NCBI RefSeq assembly: GCF_014649735.1
Contig: NZ_BMTP01000008.1
Coordinates: 186,001 to 250,000, forward strand
Direction: 5' to 3'
DNA: 64,000 bases
From: Streptomyces lavendofoliae
GTDB lineage: Bacteria; Actinomycetota; Actinomycetes; Streptomycetales; Streptomycetaceae
In this document: piece after piece, positions 26,720 to 37,795 of the stretch
Layout of the letters: every line of letters starts with the position of its first letter
Position numbering within the stretch: the stretch's first letter is position 1
The notes under the pieces: generated by a model
The model's database searches: none
What the model was told of the DNA's origin: nothing
The model's input: the letters and a program-made list of their open reading frames with translations, nothing else
Made by a program: the position numbers and the translations under genes

Positions 26720-28105
26720 GTGGCCATCTCGGTCTTCGACCTGTTCTCGATCGGCATCGGCCCGTCCAGCTCCCACACGGTCGGCCCCATGCGCGCCGCC
26801 CGGATGTTCGCGCGCCGGCTGAAGAACGAGGGCCTGCTGGCCCCCACCGCCTCGATACGGGCCGAGCTCTACGGCTCCCTGGGCGCGACCGGCCACGGCC
26901 ACGGCACCCCCAAGGCCGTCATCCTCGGCCTGGAGGGGGACTCGCCCCGCTCGGTCGACGTCGAGACCGCCGACGCCAGGGTCGAACGGATCAAGGCGGA
27001 CCGGCGCATCAACCTGCTCGGCGCGCACGAGATCGGCTTCGACTTCGACGAGGACCTGGTCCTGCACCGCCGCAAGGCCCTGCCGTACCACGCCAACGGT
27101 ATGACCCTGTGGGCGTACGACGCCGACGGCGCCACCCTGCTGGAGAAGACGTACTACTCGGTCGGCGGCGGGTTCGTGGTGGACGAGACCGTGCTCTCCC
27201 AGGAGGGGGCGGCGGGCGAGAACCCCATCGTCCCCGACGACACCGTGCTGAAGTACCCCTTCCGCACCGGTGACGAGCTGCTGCGCCTCACCCGCGAGAC
27301 CGGTCTGTCGATCTCCGCGCTGATGCTGGAGAACGAGAAGGCGTGGCGCACGGAGGAGGAGATCCGCCAGGGCCTGCTCGACATCTGGCGCGTCATGCAG
27401 GCGTGCGTGGAGCGCGGCATGTCCCGCGAGGGCATCCTGCCGGGCGGCCTCAAGGTCCGCCGCCGTGCCGCGAACACCGCGCGCAAGCTGCGCACCGAGG
27501 GTGACCCGCTGGCCCTCTCCATGGAGTGGATCACGCTCTACGCCATGGCGGTCAACGAGGAGAACGCCGCCGGCGGCCGGGTCGTCACCGCCCCGACCAA
27601 CGGCGCCGCAGGCATCATTCCGGCGGTCCTGCACTACTACATGAACTTCGTGCCGGGCGCCGACGAGGAGGGCGTGGTCCGCTTCCTGCTGGCCGCGGGC
27701 GCGATCGGCATGCTCTTCAAGGAGAACGCCTCCATCTCCGGTGCCGAGGTCGGCTGCCAGGGCGAGGTCGGCTCGGCCTGCTCGATGGCGGCGGGCGCGC
27801 TCGCCGAGGTGCTCGGCGGCAGCCCGGAGCAGGTCGAGAACGCCGCCGAGATCGGCATGGAGCACAACCTGGGCCTGACCTGCGACCCGGTGGGCGGCCT
27901 GGTGCAGATCCCGTGCATCGAGCGCAACGGCATGGCGGCGGTCAAGGCGGTCACCGCGGCGCGCATGGCCATGCGCGGCGACGGCAGCCACAAGGTCTCC
28001 CTGGACAAGGTGATCAAGACCATGAAGGAGACGGGCGCCGACATGAGCGTGAAGTACAAGGAGACCGCGCGCGGCGGTCTGGCGGTCAACATCATCGAGT
28101 GCTGA
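26720..28105 (+). CDS. sdaA: L-serine ammonia-lyase (Fe-S type)
   Basis: 461 residues, single-chain type with fused beta and alpha domains. Converts serine to pyruvate and ammonia. The N-terminal domain begins SVFDLFSIGIGPSSSHTVGP; the 4Fe-4S cysteines are in the C-terminal part (GCQGEVGSAC, LTCDPVGG, IPCIERN). AAGGAG lies 6 bases before GTG 26720. Its position after glyA makes it the last step of glycine use. It probably has its own promoter in the 120-base gap after the terminator. Confidence 0.97.
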   Translation: MAISVFDLFSIGIGPSSSHTVGPMRAARMFARRLKNEGLLAPTASIRAELYGSLGATGHGHGTPKAVILGLEGDSPRSVDVETADARVERIKADRRINLLGAHEIGFDFDEDLVLHRRKALPYHANGMTLWAYDADGATLLEKTYYSVGGGFVVDETVLSQEGAAGENPIVPDDTVLKYPFRTGDELLRLTRETGLSISALMLENEKAWRTEEEIRQGLLDIWRVMQACVERGMSREGILPGGLKVRRRAANTARKLRTEGDPLALSMEWITLYAMAVNEENAAGGRVVTAPTNGAAGIIPAVLHYYMNFVPGADEEGVVRFLLAAGAIGMLFKENASISGAEVGCQGEVGSACSMAAGALAEVLGGSPEQVENAAEIGMEHNLGLTCDPVGGLVQIPCIERNGMAAVKAVTAARMAMRGDGSHKVSLDKVIKTMKETGADMSVKYKETARGGLAVNIIEC

Positions 28106-28168
28106 CACGCCGCTGACACACCGCCGGAACGTTTTCTTCCGGTGCCCCGCCCGTGATGGGCTCGGCCC

Positions 28169-29134
28169 ATGACGGACAACGAGACGGTACGGACCTCACG
28201 GGGCGGGGCCGGCCGCCGCGCCCTGCTGACCGCCGCGGCCGGCGCCGCCGCGCTGCTCACGACCGGTGCGGCCGGCGCCTTCGCCGCGCCCCCTCCCGCC
28301 GCCGCCCCGCCTGCCGGGCGGCCCGGTGCCGGCGCGGCCCGGCGGGCGGCGGCCGAGGGGCGGCTGCGGGCGCTGGAGCGGCGGCACGGGGCCCGGCTGG
28401 GCGCGGTCGCCCGCAACACGGTGACCGGCGCGACGGTGCTGTACCGGGCGGACGAGCGCTTCCCGCTGTGCTCGACGTTCAAGACCCTCGCGGTGGCGGC
28501 GGTGCTCCGGGACCTCGACCGGCACGGCGAGGTGCTCGCCAAGCGCATCCGCTACACCGCGGCCGACCTCGTGCCGAACTCCAAGAAGTGCGAGGAGAAC
28601 CTGGCCACCGGCATGACCGTGGCCGAGCTGTGCGACGCGACCATCCGCTTCAGCGACAACACGGCCGCGAACCTGCTCCTGCGCGAACTGGGCGGTCCCG
28701 GTGCCGTCACCCGGTTCTGCCGCTCCCTCGGGGACGGCACCACCCGGCTCGACCGCTGGGAGCCCGAGCTGAACACCTGCGAGCCGTGGCGCGTGGAGGA
28801 CACCACCACGCCCGCCGCCCTCTCGGACACCTACGAGAAGCTGGTGCTGGGCACCGCGCTGCACCGTGCCGACCGCGCGCGGCTGACCGGCTGGCTGCTG
28901 GGCAACACCACCAGCACGCACCGGTTCCGCGCGGGGCTGCCCGCCGACTGGCGCCTGGCCGACAAGACGGGCGGCGGGGCGTACGGGACGAACAACGACG
29001 CCGGTGTCGCCTGGACGCCCGACGGCACCCCGGTGGTCCTCGCCGTGCTGACGACCAAGCCCCTGCCGGAAGCGGCCGCGGACGACCTCCTGGTGGCCCG
29101 GGCGGCCTCGGTGCTGGCCGCAGCGGTCACCTGA
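28169..29134 (+). CDS. Class A beta-lactamase
   Basis: 321 residues. The N-terminus carries a twin-arginine-type signal (AGRRALLTAAAG). All active-site motifs are present: STFK in CSTFK, SDN in RFSDNTAANLL, Glu166-equivalent in DRWEPELN and KTG in ADKTGGG. It should hydrolyse penicillins, with spectrum unknown. A cysteine directly precedes the catalytic serine, as in some carbapenemases, but the partner cysteine near KTG (CGG) is absent. It ends tail to tail with the CopD-like gene, sharing 8 bases. Confidence 0.95.
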   Translation: MTDNETVRTSRGGAGRRALLTAAAGAAALLTTGAAGAFAAPPPAAAPPAGRPGAGAARRAAAEGRLRALERRHGARLGAVARNTVTGATVLYRADERFPLCSTFKTLAVAAVLRDLDRHGEVLAKRIRYTAADLVPNSKKCEENLATGMTVAELCDATIRFSDNTAANLLLRELGGPGAVTRFCRSLGDGTTRLDRWEPELNTCEPWRVEDTTTPAALSDTYEKLVLGTALHRADRARLTGWLLGNTTSTHRFRAGLPADWRLADKTGGGAYGTNNDAGVAWTPDGTPVVLAVLTTKPLPEAAADDLLVARAASVLAAAVT

Positions 29135-30068
29135 GCAGCGCCGGGCGCAGGCTCACCCAGTGCGGGTCGGGCACCACGGTGAGCACCGCCGACACCGCGA
29201 CGACCCCCGCCAGCACCGCCAGCTCGGCGCGGGCGGGGGTCACCGCGTCCCCGCCCCGGCGCAGCCCGCGACGGGCGGCCACGGCCAGCGCGCTCACCAC
29301 CGCGAGCAGCGCCAGCTTGGCGATCAGCACCCTGCCGTACGCCGTCGTCAGCACCACGTCGGCCGGGAGGCGGCGCAGCGTGGAGCACGTGCCGGTGACG
29401 GCGAGCGCGACGTACAGCCACCCGGCGAGCCGGGCGTACCGGGCCAGCGCCTCCCGTCCACCGCCGCGCAGCCGCGTCGCGCGCAGCACGTACAGCAGTC
29501 CGCCCGCCCACAGCGAGGCGGCCGTCAGGTGGACCACGGTGAGGGCGGCCCCCAGCTCGGGGGTGTACGGCTCGGGATGCGCCCGCAGCGCCTCCGCGCC
29601 CACCACCAGCGCGAGCGGACCGGCCGCCCACCCGGGGCGCCCGAGCGCCACGCACCCGGCGGCCAGGGCGAAGGCGTTGGCCATGGCCAGCAGCAGCCCG
29701 CCGTCCCTCGTGCCGTAGGCGGCGGTGATGTCCAGGCCGCTGACCCCGGCCAGCAGCACGATCTGCCCGGCCGACGCGGCGGCCCCGCCGAGGGCGGCCC
29801 ACAGGGCCCAGGGGCGGGGCGCGCGGCCGGGTCCGGCGATCCGGGCACCGGCGAGTTCGCCGAGGTGCACGGCGAGAGCGGCGAAGACGGCCGCGCGCAG
29901 CACGGTGGTGGTGCCGGGCGCGGGGACGTGGAGCTCGCCGGTGCCACGTGCGGCCAGGCTCGCGCCGAACACCGTGACGACCGCTCCCGCGAGGGCGCCG
30001 GCGGCGCGCGCGTTACGCGTACGGCGCCGCCCGGTGGCCCGGACGGCGCCGTTGCTCCGTGTGGTCAC
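29127..30068 (-). CDS. CopD-like membrane protein
   Basis: 313 residues, about eight to nine transmembrane helices. The C-terminal half is the CopD domain: VVHLTAASLWAGGLLYVL, then YARLAGWLYVALAVTGT and TAYGRVLIAKLALLAVV. CopD proteins are linked to copper uptake or resistance; no CopC domain is seen in this window. GTG 30068 overlaps the stop of the EF-hand gene (GTGA), so the two are coupled. The 3' end overlaps the beta-lactamase gene. Confidence 0.85.
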   Translation of the reverse strand: MTTRSNGAVRATGRRRTRNARAAGALAGAVVTVFGASLAARGTGELHVPAPGTTTVLRAAVFAALAVHLGELAGARIAGPGRAPRPWALWAALGGAAASAGQIVLLAGVSGLDITAAYGTRDGGLLLAMANAFALAAGCVALGRPGWAAGPLALVVGAEALRAHPEPYTPELGAALTVVHLTAASLWAGGLLYVLRATRLRGGGREALARYARLAGWLYVALAVTGTCSTLRRLPADVVLTTAYGRVLIAKLALLAVVSALAVAARRGLRRGGDAVTPARAELAVLAGVVAVSAVLTVVPDPHWVSLRPALLR

Positions 30069-30280
30069 GCCTTGTTCAGGTGCGCCCAGAACTCGTCGAA
30101 GGTGAGCAGCCCGTCACCGTTGCCGTCCTGCGCGTTGATCACGGCCTGGGCAACGGTCTCCGTGACGTTGAAGTCGCCCAGCTGCGCCATGACGCTCTTG
30201 TACTCGGCCGCCGTGATGAGCCCGTCCCCGTTCACGTCGTACCGCTCGAACGCCTTGCGCGCCGTCTCGATGTCCGCCAC
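30065..30280 (-). CDS. Two-EF-hand calcium-binding protein
   Basis: 71 residues with two canonical 12-residue loops, DVNGDGLITAAE and DGNGDGLLTFDE, each with acidic residues at positions 1, 3, 5 and 12. It is a calmodulin-like or calerythrin-like cytoplasmic protein of the type known in Streptomyces (Cab proteins). It is translationally coupled to the CopD-like gene, which suggests a link between calcium binding and a membrane protein. The start GTG 30280 has GGGGTGG 4-10 bases upstream. A dyad with a GATAAT box lies 25-45 bases upstream. Confidence 0.9.
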   Translation of the reverse strand: MADIETARKAFERYDVNGDGLITAAEYKSVMAQLGDFNVTETVAQAVINAQDGNGDGLLTFDEFWAHLNKA

Positions 30281-30305
30281 TGGTCCACCCCTTCTTGGTG
30301 CATAA

Positions 30306-30319
30306 CTGACGGCGGTCAG
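30306..30319 (-). promoter_or_regulatory. Dyad overlapping promoter of the EF-hand operon
   Basis: CTGAC-GGCG-GTCAG, extended by ATAA on the left and ATTAT on the right, so that a GATAAT -10-like box on the minus strand borders the dyad. It is a candidate operator about 25 bases before the GTG. Confidence 0.5.
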
Positions 30320-30439
30320 ATTATCGGGAGGGGCGGTGCGCCGGATCCGGGGGCCTGGGAGGGCGACGCCGCCGGGGAAGGCCACCTCCTCCTGGTCGGC
30401 GTCGCGGCGGCGGGACGGACGGCGAGGTGTGCCGTGAGG

Positions 30440-30640
30440 CCGTCGGCAGCGTCCGTGGTGATCAATGATTCACCCATGTGATCCCATATTTATTCATGGT
30501 TTATGAGGTCCGTGGCTCATCTCACCTACGATTCATTTTCCACTTGGGACACTTTTTCACCTTTGACGCGGTTTGGTCTTTTGGCGGCTTGGCCCCCATC
30601 TGCCATAGTCGGAGACACACGACCCCCATTGACCCGGGCC
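30440..30640. other. AT-rich non-coding island
   Basis: The gap 30281-30742 has no gene. Within it, 30481-30540 has only 24 of 60 G/C, in a chromosome near 73%. It holds several T-rich and A/T palindrome-like runs (TCAT ... ATGA) and two CATTTTC/ACTTTTTCAC patches. I found no open frame with coding character on either strand. It could be a strong promoter region, a small RNA gene or a transferred remnant. Confidence 0.6.
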
Positions 30641-30695
30641 AGGTCGTTCCAGCGGCCGTGGATACACCCCCTTCGTCCACGGCGACGCTCTCCAT

Positions 30696-30737
30696 GGAAG
30701 CCCCCGGCGCGCCCCATCACGGCGCGAGGGGGCTTCC
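30696..30737 (-). terminator. Terminator downstream of the RsbW-like gene
   Basis: GGAAGCCCCC and GGGGGCTTCC are perfect 10-base arms with a 22-base loop, ending six bases from the stop codon of the gene to the right. Confidence 0.65.
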
Positions 30738-30742
30738 GCGCG

Positions 30743-31255
30743 TCAGCGGTCGGAGACCCGCATCTCGAACCAGGTGGTCTTGCCGCGCGGCATGAGGTCG
30801 ACGCCCCAGCGGTCGGAGAGCTTGTCCACCAGGAACAGTCCCCGGCCGCTGGTGTCCAGCTCGCGCACCGGCATCAGGCAGGGCAGCCCCCGGGACGGGT
30901 CGCACACCTCGATCCGGATCCAGCCCCGGCGGCGCAGCATGCGCAGGCCGAAGACCCGCGCCCCGGTGTGCCGGACGGCATTGCCGACGAGTTCGGAGAC
31001 GAGCAGGACCGCGTGCTCCGCGATCTGCGGGCCGAGCCCCCACTGGCGGAGCACCACGCACTGGGTGAGCCGGCGGGCGGTGGCAGCGGACTCGGGGCGC
31101 GACGGCAGCCGCACCTCCTCCTCCGTGGGGTTGCCGAACAGTTCGAGCGCTTTGAGCGCCTGTTCGTCCTCCGCGGCGGGTACCCACCGCGCGGCGGTAG
31201 CGCCGCCGCGCTGCCCTGGTTGCTCCACACCTTCCAGCCCCGCCATGCCCACCAT
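30743..31255 (-). CDS. RsbW-like ATP-binding anti-sigma factor/regulatory protein
   Basis: 170 residues with a GHKL/HATPase fold: N-box ELVGNAVRHTG, then EVCDPSRGLP and the G-box SGRGLFLVDKLSDRWG, as in RsbW/SpoIIAB-type serine kinases of Streptomyces. An N-terminal segment of about 40 residues is acidic and not conserved. It probably binds and phosphorylates an anti-sigma antagonist in stress or development control; no partner lies next door. Start is uncertain: ATG 31255 or 31246. A longer frame reaches 31414. Confidence 0.8.
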   Translation of the reverse strand: MVGMAGLEGVEQPGQRGGATAARWVPAAEDEQALKALELFGNPTEEEVRLPSRPESAATARRLTQCVVLRQWGLGPQIAEHAVLLVSELVGNAVRHTGARVFGLRMLRRRGWIRIEVCDPSRGLPCLMPVRELDTSGRGLFLVDKLSDRWGVDLMPRGKTTWFEMRVSDR

Positions 31256-31498
31256 GATGGCCGCCCGGCGGCTGCCGCGTGGCCGTTCCCGAGGAATCGG
31301 TGCCCCGGCGGGACCGGGCCACGGGGCACCGTTCGGCATATGACGCTGGCACAAAGGAGACGGGAAAGCCGGGCTGACCTGCGACGACACCGGCCGCGCG
31401 GCAGCGGGAGGCACCCGGGTGCACCCGGGCGCACCCCATGCTCACGCTGCGTAGAAGCCCACCTCAAACCACCCGCACGGCTGACAACTCCGCGCCGA

Positions 31499-32266
<768 letters not shown>

Positions 32267-32273
32267 GCAGGGC

Positions 32274-32279
32274 AGGTTA
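32274..32279 (-). promoter_or_regulatory. Candidate -10 of enoyl-CoA hydratase gene
   Basis: Minus-strand TAACCT lies 7 bases before the ATG at 32266. The intervening bases contain no ribosome site. Confidence 0.4.
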
Positions 32280-32327
32280 GCCGTGGGGGGTTCGGGGGTC
32301 TCCCCCGGGAGAGCGCGGCACGACAAC

Positions 32328-32361
32328 GGGCCCGGTGCTGTGAGCGAACAGCGCCGGGCCC
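32328..32361 (-). terminator. Terminator downstream of the first L,D-transpeptidase
   Basis: GGGCCCGGTGCTG and CAGCGCCGGGCCC pair over 12 of 13 bases with an 8-base loop, 22 bases past the stop codon. Confidence 0.65.
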
Positions 32362-32383
32362 GCGCGTCGGGGACCTCCGGGTC

Positions 32384-33637
32384 CTAGGCGATCCACTCCG
32401 ACCAGGCCATGTTCCAGCCGTTGAGGCCGTTGTCCGGCTGGATCTGCTTGTCCTTGGAGTTCTTCACGACCACCACGTCGCCGATGATCGAGTTGTTGTA
32501 GAACCAGGCCGCCGGGGTGGCGTCGTCGTACGCGCCCCGCACGTCCCGCAGACCGACGCAGCCGTGGCTGACGTTGGCCGATCCGAAGGTGTCGCCGGAG
32601 GCCCAGTAGTTGCCGTGCACGAAGGTGCCGGAGGTGGACAGGCGCATCGCGTGCGGGACGTCCTTGATGTCGTACTCGCCGCCGAAGCCCACGGTGGCGC
32701 CGTTCATCCGGGTCACCTTGTACTTCTCGCTGATGACCATCTGGCCGTTGTACGTCGTCGTGGACGGCGCGCCGGCGGTGATCGGGACCGTCTTGATCAG
32801 CTTGCCGTCGCGGACGACCTTCATGGTCTTCTCGCTCGCGTCGACCGTCGAGACCTGGCTGCGGCCGATGGTGAACCGCACCGTCTTGGACTGCTTGCCG
32901 TAGACGCCCGGACGGCCCTCGACGCCGTCCAGGTTCAGCCGCACGGTCACCTTGGTGCCCGCGGCCCAGTACTTCTCGGGACGGAAGTCCAGGCGGTCGT
33001 TGCCGAACCAGTGGCCCTCGATCGGCACGGACGGCTCGGCCGTCACCTTGACGGCCTTCTCCACGGCCTCCGGGTTGGTGATGCCGCGCGTGAAGTTGAT
33101 GGACACCGGCATGCCGACGCCGACCGTCGAGCCGTCCTCCGGCGTGTAGTGGCCGATGAAGGTGTTCTTCGGCACCAGGGTGGTGAAGGTGGTGTCCTTC
33201 GCCGACTCGCGTCCGTCGGCGTCCTTGGCGACCGCGTGCACCTTGTACTGGGTGGCGGCGGCCAGGTGGCGTACCGGCTCCCAGCTGGTGCCGTCGGCGG
33301 CGAGCCTGCCCTCGATCCGATTGCCCTTGGAGTCGGCGACCGTGACCGTGGCCAGCTTGCCCTTCTCGGCGGTGACCTTCAGGGCGCCGCTCGTCGCGAC
33401 CGACGTGGCGCCGTCCTTGGGCGCGACGGTCACGACCGCCTGTGAGGCCGCGTTCCCGGCCTGCCCGCCGCTCTTCGCCTTCTCCGGGCCGTTGCCGCTG
33501 TCGGCGGACCCCGACCCCCCGCATGCCGTCACCAGCAGCAGCAGCGCCCCCAGCAACAGGGCCAGCCATCCCCTGCCGGCCCCGGATCCGCTGCCGCCCG
33601 CCCCGGCCGATGCCCCCGATATCGGCTGCACGTTCAC
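32384..33637 (-). CDS. L,D-transpeptidase lipoprotein (YkuD fold with Ig-like domains)
   Basis: 417 residues. A signal sequence with LLVTACGG lipobox, then two Ig-like modules typical of actinobacterial Ldt (VTVAPKDGAT and TFTTLVPKNTFIG), then the YkuD catalytic domain. The active site is HGNYW followed by the SHGCVGLRD motif with the catalytic cysteine. It forms 3-3 cross-links in peptidoglycan. The start GTG 33637 has GGGGAG about 10 bases upstream. The frame is open to 33760 but not signal-like there. Close paralogue of the next gene. Confidence 0.95.
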   Translation of the reverse strand: MNVQPISGASAGAGGSGSGAGRGWLALLLGALLLLVTACGGSGSADSGNGPEKAKSGGQAGNAASQAVVTVAPKDGATSVATSGALKVTAEKGKLATVTVADSKGNRIEGRLAADGTSWEPVRHLAAATQYKVHAVAKDADGRESAKDTTFTTLVPKNTFIGHYTPEDGSTVGVGMPVSINFTRGITNPEAVEKAVKVTAEPSVPIEGHWFGNDRLDFRPEKYWAAGTKVTVRLNLDGVEGRPGVYGKQSKTVRFTIGRSQVSTVDASEKTMKVVRDGKLIKTVPITAGAPSTTTYNGQMVISEKYKVTRMNGATVGFGGEYDIKDVPHAMRLSTSGTFVHGNYWASGDTFGSANVSHGCVGLRDVRGAYDDATPAAWFYNNSIIGDVVVVKNSKDKQIQPDNGLNGWNMAWSEWIA

Positions 33638-33884
33638 TTCGGTGTTCTCCCCTCGCACGGCCTGGCCCCGCCACGGCCCGCACCCCCGCACGCCCCACTC
33701 GCGCGTGCACCGCGATAGATAATCACACCGCAGGCGGCTCGGAGCGCCCCCGGATGTCACCGTTCAGTCCCAACTGGGCCAGGACCGGGCGGGGGCGTGG
33801 CGGGAGCGGCGGGAGGAGACGGTGGTCACCGCGAGGGCGGGGCGGGGCCGCCGGGGGCGGGACGGGGCTCGCAGCGGGGCGGGC

Positions 33885-35120
33885 TCACCGCAGGGCGGAA
33901 CCGGCCTTCCAGCGGGTCCAGTCCATGTTCCAGCCGCCCAGGCCGTTGTCGGGGGACACCTTGCGGTCGGTCGAGTTGACCACCTCCACGACGTCCCCGA
34001 TCAGCGTCCGGTCGAAGAACCAGCCCGCCGGGGAGCCGGCGCTGCCGCCCTTCACGTCGCGCAGCCCCACGCACCCGTGGCTCACGTTGGCCGTGCCGAA
34101 CGTGGACGCCGGTGCCCAGTAGTTGCCGTGCAGGAACGTCCCCGAGTCGGTCAGCCGCATGGCGTGCGGGACGTCCTTGATGTCGTACTCGCCCTTGCCG
34201 CTCTTGTCCTTGAAGCCCACCGTGGCGCCGTTCATCCGGGTGACGTCGAACAGCTCCGTCACCACCATCTTCCCGTTGTACGTGGTGGTCTTCGGCGCTC
34301 CCGCCGTGATCGGCACCGTGGTGAGGAGCCGGCCGTCGCGCCGCACCTCCATGGTGTGCTCCTCGGCGTCCACCAGGGAGACCTGGGAACGGCCGACCGT
34401 GAACCCGACGTCCTTGTGCTGGATCCCGTACACCCCCGGCGCCCCCTCCACGTCGCGCAGCCGCAGGCCGACGGTGACCTCGGTGCCCGGGCTCCAGTAC
34501 GCGCGCGGCCGGAAGTCCAGGCGCTCCTTGCCGAACCAGTGGCCCACCACCTCCACCGGCGGCCGGGAGGTGACCCGGATGGCCCGCTCGACGGCCGCCC
34601 GGTTCTCGATGGGCCGGTTGAAGGAGAAGGAGACGATCATGCCGGTGCCGACGGTGGAGCGGTTCTCCGGCTTGAAGTAGCCGATGAACCGGTGCTCGGG
34701 GACCACGGTGGTGAACGTGGTGTGCCGGGCGGAGCGCCGCCCGTGGGCGTCCAGCGCGACCGCGTCCACGCTGTACTTCGCGGCGAGCGCGAGCCGCACA
34801 CCCGGTGCCGGGCGCCAGCGCAGCCCGTCCTCCGAGATCGCGCCCGGTACCCGGGCCGGCTGCGCGTCCTCGACCTTCGTCACCCTGACCCGCTCCAGGC
34901 GCCCGCTGGGGACGCGCACCTCCACCCGGTCGCCCGGGGCCACCCCCTTGGCACCGTCCCGGGGCATCACCCGGATGGTGTCCTCCGGCGACCGGCCCTT
35001 GCCGCCCATGCCGAAGTCCACACCAGCGCCACCGGTGCACCCGGCCAACCCCGCCATCAACCCCGCGCATGCCACGGCAGCGGCGATGCCGAGCCCTGCC
35101 CGCTTCAGTACGTGTCTCAC
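33885..35120 (-). CDS. L,D-transpeptidase lipoprotein, second paralogue
   Basis: 411 residues with lipobox GLAGC, the same two Ig-like modules and YkuD catalytic SHGCVGLRD as its neighbour; the catalytic domains are very similar (HGNYWA, GTANVSHGC). Cross-links peptide stems 3 to 3. A KDKSGKG insertion lies in the catalytic domain. The start GTG 35120 is not preceded by a strong ribosome site; GGAGGGG lies about 19 bases upstream. It is divergent from glgX. The two tandem paralogues probably differ in timing or substrate. Confidence 0.93.
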   Translation of the reverse strand: MRHVLKRAGLGIAAAVACAGLMAGLAGCTGGAGVDFGMGGKGRSPEDTIRVMPRDGAKGVAPGDRVEVRVPSGRLERVRVTKVEDAQPARVPGAISEDGLRWRPAPGVRLALAAKYSVDAVALDAHGRRSARHTTFTTVVPEHRFIGYFKPENRSTVGTGMIVSFSFNRPIENRAAVERAIRVTSRPPVEVVGHWFGKERLDFRPRAYWSPGTEVTVGLRLRDVEGAPGVYGIQHKDVGFTVGRSQVSLVDAEEHTMEVRRDGRLLTTVPITAGAPKTTTYNGKMVVTELFDVTRMNGATVGFKDKSGKGEYDIKDVPHAMRLTDSGTFLHGNYWAPASTFGTANVSHGCVGLRDVKGGSAGSPAGWFFDRTLIGDVVEVVNSTDRKVSPDNGLGGWNMDWTRWKAGSALR

Positions 35121-35425
35121 GATGCGACCAACGACCGCGCCCCTCCGGGGGAAACGTGGGCGCGGGTCATGTTGGGAGGCGGGCAGTCCGGGAAGAACAG
35201 GTGGAGGACCGTGTGCGGGGCCGCGGCAGGGACGCCGCGGCCTCGTGGCGAGTGAGCCGAGGGGGCGCGGGCGTGCCGGCGGGGAGAACGCGAGATCGTG
35301 ACGTACCGGGGTCCCCCGGCCGCGAGGCCGGGAGGAGACCGGGGCACGATCGACCGCCGGCACGGCACCGGGCGCCCCGGAGGTGAACCGAGCCACCACG
35401 AATGGGAGCCGCAGGAGGCCGGCAG
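35121..35425. other. Divergent intergenic region between L,D-transpeptidase and glgX
   Basis: No gene is seen. A GGCCGCGG/CCGCGGCC hairpin lies at 35220-35243, and a CCGGCC/GGCCGG stem near 35312-35333. Both genes must have promoters here, but no clear -10 hexamer was found. Confidence 0.5.
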
Positions 35426-37702
<2,277 letters not shown>

Positions 37703-37708
37703 CCGGGG

Positions 37709-37736
37709 GGCGGCCTCGCGCGCGGGTGGGGCCGCC
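37709..37736 (+). terminator. Terminator after glgX
   Basis: GGCGGCC and GGCCGCC pair as a 7-base stem with a 14-base loop a few bases after the glgX stop. A second CCGCC/GGCGG stem follows, then AAAAA. Confidence 0.5.
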
Positions 37737-37781
37737 GTCGAGCGGCGGAAAAAGCACGTGAGCGATGTCAGTGCCGAACCG

Positions 37782-37787
37782 TAGGCT
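37782..37787 (+). promoter_or_regulatory. Candidate -10 of the ABC exporter operon
   Basis: TAGGCT lies 8 bases before the ATG at 37796 and no ribosome site exists, so the transcript may be leaderless. Confidence 0.45.
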
Positions 37788-37795
37788 CGCTCCTG

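Noticed and set aside
30526..30720. 64-residue minus-strand frame in the AT-rich island
   Set aside because: No ribosome site, no domain, and its composition follows the local base bias; kept as non-coding.
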